Of a DNA stretch of 10,160 bases, positions 1 through 7,100 are shown piece after piece (positions within the stretch are counted from its first letter, which is position 1; every line of letters starts with the position of its first letter). The notes beneath the pieces are model-generated. The model searched no databases. It saw only the letters and a program-made list of their open reading frames with translations, and was not told where the DNA came from. Origin of the DNA: an uncultured Bacilli bacterium (GTDB lineage: Bacteria; Bacillota_I; Bacilli_A; ML615J-28; CAG-313); contig CAJGDR010000033.1 of NCBI GenBank assembly GCA_904502205.1, positions 1 to 10,160 of the forward strand. Direction: 5' to 3'. A program made the translations under genes and the position numbers.

Positions 1-664
1 AAATTGGACTGAAGTTAGAACAACAGATACTAAAATCCATGATTTTGATTATAAACCAATTAAAAAATATAATAATAACTTATATGAGTTATTTAATTAT
101 GGTGGAAGTTCTAATGTAGGATACTATTCATATAAAACTTTAACTACACTTGGTGAAGATTTTATGACATTTGATGAAAATCCATTAACTGAAATTTCTG
201 ATTTATTAGTTTTAGATTTAAATTCATCTGTTCGTACTTATAATTATATTTTAAGTTTCTTCTATGTAGTTGTTTTACCAATAGTTTGGGTGTTAATTGT
301 ATGGTTAGTTATGCATAAAAATGGTGAATTAGTAAGATTTAGAGAATATTATGCTATTGCTTCGATCGCTTTCTTACTTCCATCAATTGTAATTGGTATA
401 GTTGGATACTTTATTCCTTATCAATCAATTTCTCGTTTTGCAATGATCTTGCATGCTGGATATTATTTTGTATGTGTATCTAGAATCAACAGTATGGGTA
501 AAGGTAAAGTATCATCTGCTAAGGAACAAGTTATTGATGTTAATCCAGTAGAAACAAAAAATTATACTGATATTAAAACTAAACCAATTGAACAAGTTAA
601 TTATTCTGGACAAGAAGAACCAAAGAAATCAGAAAATCGTTCACATATTAGTGAAATTGAGTAA
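1..664 (+). CDS. Membrane protein, 5'-truncated by window edge (possibly DUF1189-like)
   Basis: The reading frame is open from base 2, so the gene starts outside the window. The ATG at 164 has no ribosome site and is an internal codon. About 220 residues are visible. They begin with a polar stretch, which may be an extracytoplasmic loop. Three hydrophobic segments follow at about nt 251-313, 347-415 and 434-490. The last ~57 residues are hydrophilic and rich in Lys, Glu and Asn, and are probably a cytoplasmic tail. The layout of polar loop, membrane helix, and a helix pair containing a Pro after a charged linker resembles the C-terminal half of DUF1189 membrane proteins. This is a weak, memory-based impression, and the function is unknown. 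The gene ends 50 bases before the spoIIIAH-like gene and may be co-transcribed with it. Confidence 0.75.
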   Translation, partial: NWTEVRTTDTKIHDFDYKPIKKYNNNLYELFNYGGSSNVGYYSYKTLTTLGEDFMTFDENPLTEISDLLVLDLNSSVRTYNYILSFFYVVVLPIVWVLIVWLVMHKNGELVRFREYYAIASIAFLLPSIVIGIVGYFIPYQSISRFAMILHAGYYFVCVSRINSMGKGKVSSAKEQVIDVNPVETKNYTDIKTKPIEQVNYSGQEEPKKSENRSHISEIE

Positions 665-678
665 TATTATTATAATAA

Positions 679-709
679 TCCTCATATATTTTAGTGATAT
701 ATGAGGAGG
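679..709 (+). promoter_or_regulatory. Hairpin sequestering the ribosome site of the spoIIIAH-like gene
   Basis: Bases 679-689 pair perfectly with 697-707 (11 bp) around a 7-base loop (TTTAGTG, 690-696). The 3' arm covers GAGGA of the GAGGAGG ribosome site at 703-709, which serves the ATG at 715. No U-tract follows the stem, so it is not an intrinsic terminator. The position suggests that translation of the downstream gene is dampened unless the stem is opened. The pairing is read directly from the sequence; the regulatory role is inference. Confidence 0.6.
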
Positions 710-714
710 GTAAT

Positions 715-1212
715 ATGATTAAAAAGAATCAATTTGTTTTGATTTTTCTAACGATTGTAACTATTTTGGCTGTTTGGTATATTAAAACACCACTTGATGC
801 TGAAACAAGCGGTGATGTGGATGATGATGTAGTTGAAGAAACAGTTAGCGTATTTAGTGAACAACGTGATAATATTCGAAATGAACGTAGCTTACAAGTT
901 GCTATTTATGACGAAATTCTTGCTGATAGTAATGCAACATTAGCTGAAAAAGAACAAGCTCTTAATGCTAAAAATGAATTATCATCATTAACAGAAAAAG
1001 AAGTGCTTCTAGAACTAGATGTTATCAATTTAGGATATCAAGATGCATTTGTTCATGCTAGTTCTTACGGTGTTGAAGTTACAGTTATTTCAACTGATGT
1101 AAGTGCATCAAAAGCAAATGAAATTATCATGATGACATTAAATACTTTTAATAATGGTTATGATTCTGTTGTAGTTAATTTCACTACAGTCGATGAAATA
1201 CAAAAAGATTAA
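715..1212 (+). CDS. spoIIIAH: SpoIIIAH-like sporulation channel protein
   Basis: The protein has 165 residues. It has a short cytoplasmic N-terminus, one membrane helix (about residues 7-23), then an acidic linker (DVDDDVVEE). A coiled-coil-like helix follows (EQRDNIRNERSLQVAIYDEI...AEKEQALNAKNEL), then a compact alpha/beta domain ending VVVNFTTVDEIQ. This order matches SpoIIIAH. In that family the C-terminal YscJ/FliF-like ring-building domain meets forespore SpoIIQ across the intermembrane space and forms part of the mother cell-forespore channel. The start is ATG 715, because AGGAGG lies at 704-709. A GTG at 694 in frame has no ribosome site and lies inside the upstream hairpin. The protein is shorter than the B. 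subtilis one (about 218 aa), mainly in the linker. The visible upstream gene does not look like spoIIIAG. The assignment rests on pattern recognition without a search. Confidence 0.78.
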   Translation: MIKKNQFVLIFLTIVTILAVWYIKTPLDAETSGDVDDDVVEETVSVFSEQRDNIRNERSLQVAIYDEILADSNATLAEKEQALNAKNELSSLTEKEVLLELDVINLGYQDAFVHASSYGVEVTVISTDVSASKANEIIMMTLNTFNNGYDSVVVNFTTVDEIQKD

Positions 1213-1245
1213 TCATATGAACTAGTTCATATGATTTCTTTTTTT
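1211..1245 (+). terminator. Palindromic intrinsic terminator after the spoIIIAH-like gene
   Basis: Bases 1211-1221 pair perfectly with 1226-1236 (11 bp) around a CTAG loop, and TTTCTTTTTTT follows (1235-1245 with the end of the stem). The 5' arm starts inside the TAA stop codon (1210-1212). The U-tract runs directly into the AGGAG ribosome site (1246-1250) of the next gene, which leaves no room for a promoter between them. The stem is AT-rich, so termination may be partial and serve as a transcript attenuator. Confidence 0.75.
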
Positions 1246-1256
1246 AGGAGAATAAT

Positions 1257-2087
1257 ATGTATCAATATATAATTAATCAAAAATTTAATAATACAAGTGT
1301 TAGAGAATTTTTAGAATATTTTAAAGTAAGTCAAAAAAAGATTAATTGGATTATAAATGACAAGAAATATTCTGTAAATGGAACACATAAAGAAATACTA
1401 GAAACTAATGACATTTTATTATTCAATGATGAATGTTTTATGGAAAGAAGTATAGAACCTGTTTATCGTGATTTAGAAGTTCTTTATCAAGATGAACATG
1501 TTTTAATTGTTAATAAACCAAATAACTTGATCATTCATGGTGAAAATGATCTTACTTTAGACAAAATTGTAGCTGGTTATTTAATGAATAATGGATATGA
1601 TCCAATTCCTAGACATTTGTATCGATTAGATAAAGATACAACTGGATGTATGTTATATGCGTTAGATCCATTAACTTTATCAAAATTATCTAATGATTTA
1701 GAAAATAAAAAACTAACAAAAACTTATTTAGCTCTTGTTAGTGGACAAATGAATGATAAAAATGGTATAATTAATAGTAAGATAGCAAGTGACCGTCATG
1801 TTAATGGTAAAATGGTAGTTTCAAAAAACGGTAAAACGGCAATTACAAATTATGATGTTTTAAAATGTGATGGCAAAAAAAGTTTGTTGCGTGTTAAAAT
1901 CGAAACTGGTCGAACTCATCAAATTAGAGTACATTTAAGTTCAATTGGTCATCCAATTGTAGGTGATGAATTATATGGCAAAGCAAATTCAAGTAAATTA
2001 CAATTACAAGCTGAAACCGTTACATTCTTTCATCCGTTCATGAAAAAAAGCCTAACTATTAAAGTTAGACTTCCAATTCAAATGTAA
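1257..2087 (+). CDS. RluA-family RNA pseudouridine synthase with S4-like N-terminus
   Basis: The protein has 276 residues, a normal length for the RluA/RluD family, which isomerises specific uridines in rRNA or tRNA to pseudouridine. Residues ~13-60 resemble an S4 RNA-binding domain (VNG turn at 40-42, NDILLF). The catalytic domain starts near residue 72 (LEVLYQDEHVLIVNKP). The motif around the catalytic Asp is YRLDKDTTG (122-130, D125), where the family usually has HRLD. GRTHQIRVHL (218-227) and GHPIVGDELYG (231-241) are also present. The target uridine cannot be told from the sequence. AGGAG at 1246-1250 supports ATG 1257. The gene sits behind a hairpin terminator, so it probably depends on readthrough or on a promoter inside the upstream gene. 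Its last codons encode, on the other strand, the terminator of the tRNA-Cys gene. Confidence 0.93.
   Translation: MYQYIINQKFNNTSVREFLEYFKVSQKKINWIINDKKYSVNGTHKEILETNDILLFNDECFMERSIEPVYRDLEVLYQDEHVLIVNKPNNLIIHGENDLTLDKIVAGYLMNNGYDPIPRHLYRLDKDTTGCMLYALDPLTLSKLSNDLENKKLTKTYLALVSGQMNDKNGIINSKIASDRHVNGKMVVSKNGKTAITNYDVLKCDGKKSLLRVKIETGRTHQIRVHLSSIGHPIVGDELYGKANSSKLQLQAETVTFFHPFMKKSLTIKVRLPIQM
2043..2070 (-). terminator. Intrinsic terminator of tRNA-Cys, inside the pseudouridine synthase CDS
   Basis: On the minus strand GTCTAAC (2070-2064) pairs with GTTAGGC (2056-2050), 7 bp with one G-U pair, around a 7-base loop (TTTAATA). Seven T follow (2049-2043). It begins 18 bases past the tRNA CCA end, as expected for a tRNA terminator. 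The same bases encode Lys-Lys-Ser-Leu-Thr-Ile-Lys-Val-Arg near the C-terminus of the convergent gene. On the plus strand the stem is not followed by a U-tract, so it works in one direction only. Confidence 0.8.
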
Positions 2088-2161
2088 TGGAGGCTCCGAT
2101 CGGATTTGAACCGATGATCAGGGAGTTGCAGTCCCACGCCTTACCGCTTGGCTACAGAGCC
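2088..2161 (-). tRNA. tRNA-Cys (anticodon GCA)
   Basis: This is a 74-base tRNA with an encoded CCA end. The acceptor stem is GGCTCTG with CGGAGCC (one G-U pair). The D stem is GCC/GGC. The anticodon loop CTGCAAC carries GCA (plus-strand 2127-2129). The T stem ATCGG/CCGAT closes the loop TTCAAAT. The discriminator base is U, which is an identity element for cysteinyl-tRNA synthetase. The outermost anticodon-stem pair is a U-U mismatch. The CCA end touches the stop codon of the convergent pseudouridine synthase gene with no spacer. The tRNA stands alone with its own promoter and terminator. Confidence 0.97.
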
Positions 2162-2173
2162 ATTACTTTGTTA

Positions 2174-2202
2174 ATTATATTATATTTTATAAAAAAAGTC
2201 AA
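2174..2202 (-). promoter_or_regulatory. Sigma-A type promoter of tRNA-Cys
   Basis: On the minus strand TTGACT (2202-2197) is followed after exactly 17 bases by TATAAT (2179-2174). The expected start of transcription is around 2167, only a few bases before the tRNA 5' end at 2161. The match to consensus is near-perfect, as expected for a stable RNA gene. Confidence 0.85.
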
Positions 2203-2208
2203 GTTATA

Positions 2209-2219
2209 TGCTATATAAT
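2209..2219 (+). promoter_or_regulatory. Possible extended -10 promoter of the lipoprotein gene
   Basis: TG at 2209-2210 precedes TATATAAT (2212-2219), giving an extended -10 element. No good -35 box lies 16-18 bases upstream. The AAAGGAG ribosome site (2223-2229) follows almost at once, so the leader would be only about 10-16 bases. The element is back-to-back with the tRNA promoter on the other strand. Confidence 0.45.
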
Positions 2220-2235
2220 TTAAAAGGAGTTTCGT

Positions 2236-3984
2236 ATGATGAAAAAAATCTTCACAATTTTAGTTTTATTATTGGGATTATATTTAGTTGGTTGTAATAA
2301 TTCTAAGGATGATGTAAATGATCCACATGAACATGCTTATGTAGAGGGTGTTTGTGGATGTGGTGAAAAAGATCCTAGTTATCAAGAATCGCATAATCAT
2401 GAATATATTGATGGTGTATGTAGTTGTGGTGATAAACAAATAAAATTAACAGAACAAGAAGCTATTGAAAATGCGATAAAATCTATTTCTTTACCAACTG
2501 CAACAGAGGAACATATTGCTCTTCCTAAAAACTATACTGAAGATGGTCTTACAGTTTATATTTCCTGGCAAAGTGGTGATTTGAGTGTTATCAATAACTA
2601 TGGGTATATTAAAAGAAAGAATTTTGAACAAAGTACTGAATTGTATGCTACTTTTGAATGTGGTAAAATTAAAAAAGAAGTTACTTATAATATTGTTGTT
2701 TTAGCTTATAGTGATGAATATCGTGTTAAAGCAGAATTAGATAAACTTACTGTTGATACAGTATTAACTGAAAAAACAAAACTTCCAACTCGCTGTATTG
2801 ATAGTGATATCAATATTGAATGGGTATTAAGCAATCCTGAAATTTTTGATAATGAAGGTTGCTATAATTTTCCTGATACTGTTACAATTATGAAATTAAC
2901 AGTTATTCTTACTTTGAATGATATTGAATTAACTAAGGAGTTTAATATGGTTGCGTATAAAGAAACTAGTATTGAAAAAATGAATACACAAAACATTATT
3001 GATAGTAAAGAAGCCTTCGATGATGGTGTATTAATAGATCTTGAAAAAAATGAAAATGAATGTTTAATACTTAAAGATGGTAAACAAACAGGGACTTATA
3101 TTTCACCAGTTGTTGAAACAAGTCAATTTGATACTCTAGTAGGGTCTTGGTCGGCTATTACAAGCCAAAATACTGGTGCGGTAGAAGTATATTTCCGTGT
3201 TTTAGTAGATGGTGTTTGGAGTGACTATTTCACATATGGTCAATGGCGTTTAGGAGATCAAAATAAAGGCGTATCTAAAATTTCAAGTAATGGTGTTGCA
3301 AGAATGGAAGAAGATACAGTCTTTACAGCAACAGGTAAAATTGCTACTGCATATCAATACAAAGTAGAATTTAGACGTTTAGAAGAAGGAAATGAAAGCC
3401 CTGAACTTCGTTTAGTTGCGTGTTGTGTTAGAGTTATTGGTTATGAGGAATTAAAACTTGATTATACTCAAATTTCTCAAACAGTTATTTATGATGTTCC
3501 GATGTTAAATCAAAATATTGTACCTATCATTGGTAATAGTATTTGTAGTCCAACATCAACTACAATGTTATTAAAATACTATGGTCATTCATTTAATGTT
3601 GAAGGATATGCTTATGAACATCAATATGTTGCACAAATTGCAAAAGATTATGGACATAATATGTTTGGTAACTGGGTATACAATGTTGCAGTAATGGGAG
3701 CGTATGGTGAATATGCATACGTTAAACGTTTCATTAATAACGATGAATTAATGTGGCATTTAGAAAATGTAGGACCAGTTGCATTAAGTGTAAAAGGAAA
3801 TATGCAAGGATACTATAATACTGCAGGTCACTTGATTGTATGTAAAGGTTATAAAATTGTCGATGGAGAAGTAGTATTTATTTGTAATGATCCTAACTTA
3901 AAAGATGTAGAAGTTGAATACACATATGAAACTATTGAAAATGTATGGCGTGAAATCGCATATGTTATTGAACCAAATAAGTAA
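2236..3984 (+). CDS. Lipoprotein with Ig-like domains and C39-like cysteine peptidase domain
   Basis: The protein has 582 residues. A signal peptide with lipobox LVGC (Cys20) predicts export and attachment to the outer face of the membrane. Two HxH...GVCxCG repeats follow (31-45 and 53-67), then two tandem regions resembling the shortened bacterial Ig-like domain (about 72-157 and 160-242). A beta-rich domain comes next (about 265-402, with SPVVETSQF, GSWSA and YFTYGQWR), of the kind seen before C39-like peptidases in other Gram-positive bacteria. The C-terminal domain (about 415-580) is C39-like and papain-fold: VPMLNQ (Q426, oxyanion), SICSPTSTTMLLKYYG (C437, nucleophile), GHLIVCKGY (H532) and NDPN (D552). 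A complete catalytic set suggests an active secreted peptidase; the substrate is unknown. AAAGGAG at 2223-2229 fits ATG 2236 or ATG 2239. No bacteriocin transporter is nearby, which argues against bacteriocin leader processing. Confidence 0.85.
   Translation: MMKKIFTILVLLLGLYLVGCNNSKDDVNDPHEHAYVEGVCGCGEKDPSYQESHNHEYIDGVCSCGDKQIKLTEQEAIENAIKSISLPTATEEHIALPKNYTEDGLTVYISWQSGDLSVINNYGYIKRKNFEQSTELYATFECGKIKKEVTYNIVVLAYSDEYRVKAELDKLTVDTVLTEKTKLPTRCIDSDINIEWVLSNPEIFDNEGCYNFPDTVTIMKLTVILTLNDIELTKEFNMVAYKETSIEKMNTQNIIDSKEAFDDGVLIDLEKNENECLILKDGKQTGTYISPVVETSQFDTLVGSWSAITSQNTGAVEVYFRVLVDGVWSDYFTYGQWRLGDQNKGVSKISSNGVARMEEDTVFTATGKIATAYQYKVEFRRLEEGNESPELRLVACCVRVIGYEELKLDYTQISQTVIYDVPMLNQNIVPIIGNSICSPTSTTMLLKYYGHSFNVEGYAYEHQYVAQIAKDYGHNMFGNWVYNVAVMGAYGEYAYVKRFINNDELMWHLENVGPVALSVKGNMQGYYNTAGHLIVCKGYKIVDGEVVFICNDPNLKDVEVEYTYETIENVWREIAYVIEPNK
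2326..2436 (+). repeat. Two coding HxH-x-GVCxCG repeats in the lipoprotein
   Basis: Residues 31-45 (HEHAYVEGVCGCGEK) and 53-67 (HNHEYIDGVCSCGDK) are two copies of one 15-residue unit, 7 residues apart, directly after the lipid-anchor linker. Each has two His and two Cys at fixed spacing, which looks like a small zinc-binding unit. Similar units recur in surface proteins of gut Bacillota. Metal binding is inference. Confidence 0.75.
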
Positions 3985-4006
3985 AAAATAAATAATATTT
4001 AAGTTT

Positions 4007-4070
4007 AATGTCTCTAAAGAAGATAGTGAATTAAGAAGATTACGTCACTATTTGCTTTGGAGACATTTTT
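4007..4070 (+). terminator. Very long intrinsic terminator after the lipoprotein gene
   Basis: Bases 4007-4029 pair with 4045-4067 as a 23-bp stem. It has one A-G mismatch (4020/4054), two G-U pairs (4015/4059 and 4022/4052) and a 15-base loop. The stem runs into TTTTT (4066-4070). It is about twice the length of an ordinary intrinsic terminator stem. It separates the lipoprotein unit from the polC promoter. Confidence 0.8.
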
Positions 4071-4082
4071 GTCATTACTTGG

Positions 4083-4111
4083 TTGACTAAATTTGTAAAA
4101 ATTGGTATAAT
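4083..4111 (+). promoter_or_regulatory. Sigma-A type promoter of polC
   Basis: TTGACT (4083-4088), 17 bases, then TATAAT (4106-4111), with an extended -10 TGG at 4103-4105. The predicted leader is about 26 bases and ends in AGGAGG (4133-4138), 5 bases before ATG 4144. This is a near-consensus promoter placed just after the preceding terminator. Confidence 0.88.
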
Positions 4112-4143
4112 ATAATATACAATAGATGTCATAGGAGGTAATT

Positions 4144-7100
4144 ATGTCTGATCAACAAAATAAGTGGAAATCAATATTAGAAGCAGCTGATGCTATAACT
4201 TTAAACGATATAATTAACAATGGTTCAATTATGTATGTTGATTTGTTAGATGAACGTACTGTTTGGCATCTTCACATTGAATTAGAAAGAATTGTAGCTT
4301 GTGATGAAATTTTTAATGTGATGGAGAAAGTAGCAAATTACTTGTATTCAGAAACGAATATTGATCTTGTAAGATTCACATGGCATTATAAAAATAATGA
4401 TTTTTCTAAAGATATCATAGAAAAATATTTTACTAGAGGTATTGAACTACTTTCAAAGAAAAATCGTACAGTAACAGTTCTAAGTAAATATACAAAAGAA
4501 TTTCATGATAACAAAATTACTTATTTTGTAGCATCTGAAAGTGATAAACTTATAGTTTTAGATGCACTTAAACTATTAAAACCATTTTTGAATGATTTTG
4601 GTTTAGAACAAGTTTTTGTAGATATCGTAATTTCAAAAACAGAAATTGATTATGCTGAACTTCGTACAAAAGAAATTAATATTCATGATCAACAAGCTGA
4701 TGAACGTTCCTATGAACAACAGTTAAAGGCAATTGAATCTAGAAAGTATGAACGTGATAAAAAACAAGTTAAAGAATATCGAAATTCCAAAGCTGTAAAA
4801 CTTGAATTAGAAGAGTTACCATCTAATTCAATGGCTGTACAAGAATTTAGACAAAAAAATGGTACTGATATTGTTGTTTTTGAAGGGGTGTTAGTATCAA
4901 AAGAAATACGTAAAGCTGGTAAATATGAATTATTTATTGGTGTTGTTACTAATCATAAAGATTCTATTACTATTAAGCACTTTTTAAATGATCATGATAA
5001 GAAATTCTATCGCGATGATTTGCTTATTTCACAAAAATTGTCTATAAAAGGTTCTTTGCAATATGACAATTTTGCTAATGACGTAGTTGTAATGACACGT
5101 GAAATTACAACATTAGGTATTGATGATAGAGAAATACGTATTGATGGAGCGGAAATAAAAAGAGTTGAATTACATGCTCACACTAAAATGTCGACTCTTG
5201 ATAGCGTAATGGATGTTGATAAATATGTTAAAGTTGCAAAAAGCTTTGGACATAAAGCAATTGCTGTTACTGATCACGCAAACTGTCATGTGCTTCCTGA
5301 ATTCTTTGGCGAATGTAAAAAGAATGGTATTAAAGCAATCGCTGGTGTAGAAGGTTACTTTATTGATGATTATAAATATCCAATTGCATTAACTGATCAT
5401 GATATTGAATTACATGATGCTACATTTGTAGTCTTTGACGTTGAAACAACAGGTTTTAGTACTAACTATAATGAAATAATCGAAATTGGTGCTGTTAAAA
5501 TTTATAAAGGTATGCCAGTAGATGAGTTTAGTACATTTATTAAGCCTAATGAACCAATTAATCCAGTTATTACTGCATTAACGGGTATTACTAATTCAGA
5601 TGTTATTGATGCACCTAAAATTGATGAAGTAATGCCAAAATTTATAGAATTTATTGGCAATTCTATTTTAGTTGCTCATAATGCGACTTTCGATACTGAG
5701 TTTATTTATGCTAACATGAAACGTCTTGGCCTTTTTAAAGAAAAGATGCCATGTATTGACACATTACAACTTGCTAAAGCGATGTATAATACAATTTTGA
5801 AACGTTTTAATTTGAAAGATGTTGCTAAAGGATTAAAAGTAGAAGTAGAACAACAACACCGTGCATTGTCCGATTCACATACAACTACAAATATATTTAT
5901 GCGTATGCTTGGTGATTTATCAGATCGTAATATTACAAATTATAATCAAATTAATAGCATCACTAATAAAGATGAAGCTTTCAAATATATTATTCCTAGC
6001 CACATTAATTTATTAGTAAAAAACCGTGAAGGATTAAAAAACTTTTATAAAATAATTTCAGATAGCCATACAACACATTTCCATAAAGAACCAAGAATTT
6101 TAAAATCAGTTCTAGATAAATATCGTGAAGGTATTTTAGTTGGTAGTGGTTGTTCAAATGGAGAGATTTTTAAAGCTGCTCATGAAGGAAGCTTAGAAAC
6201 TTTAAAGACAAAGATGGCTTATTATGATTATATTGAAGTACAACCATTAGAATGTTATTCACATTTAGTTGAGTCTAGTGGTACTTCGTTAATGAATGAA
6301 TATCTTAAAAAGACAATTAAATTGATAATTGATACAGCTAAAGAACTAGGAAAAATCGTTGTTGCTACTGGCGATGTTCATCAAATTAATCCTGAAGATT
6401 CTATGTATCGTAAAATTTATATGTCTGTTGCAAGACCTGGTGGTGGGTTACACGAACTAGCTCGTGTTAAAGAAGCACCTAAGATGTATTTTAGAACAAC
6501 TTCAGAAATGATTTCAGCATTTAATTTTATTGGTGAAAAAGATGCTTATGATATTGTAGTTACAAATACAAATATCATTAACGATATGATTGAAGAATAT
6601 GATTTATTCCCTAAAAAATTATTTGTACCAAGAGATGATTTCATGGCCAAATATGGTGTACCATCAATGTCTGGAGCAGTTAGTGATATTTCATGGTCAA
6701 ATGCTAAAAAAATATATGGAGAAAATTTACCGAAGTACATTGTTAATCGCTTAAATAAAGAATTAGATAGTATTATTGGTAATGGTTTCTCAGCTGTATA
6801 TTACATTTCTCATATGCTTGTAAAAAATTCAAATGAAAATGGATATGTTGTAGGAAGTCGTGGATCTGTAGGAAGTAGTTTTGTTGCTTCAATGATGAAA
6901 ATTACAGAAGTTAATCCACTAAAGCCACACTATGTATGTAAACATTGTCATTTTTCAGCATTTAAAGGTGAAGAAGAGGAAAAAATTCCTGAACATATTT
7001 TGAAAAATCTTCAAAGATTTGCTACAGGATACGACTTACCAGATTGTGATTGTCCAATTTGTGGATCAAAAATGACGAAAGATGGTGTAGATATTCCATT

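Noticed and set aside
164..166. ATG as start of the first gene
   Set aside because: The frame stays open to the left edge and no ribosome site precedes this ATG, so the gene starts upstream of the window.
694..696. GTG as start of the spoIIIAH-like gene
   Set aside because: It lies in the loop of the upstream hairpin with no ribosome site; AGGAGG at 704-709 points to ATG 715.
2088..3984. Functional link between tRNA-Cys and the cysteine-rich lipoprotein gene
   Set aside because: Adjacency alone is weak evidence. The two are transcribed divergently, and tRNA-Cys serves all genes.
6546..6740. Minus-strand 64-codon open frame
   Set aside because: It is antisense to the strongly conserved polC coding sequence and has no recognisable protein features.
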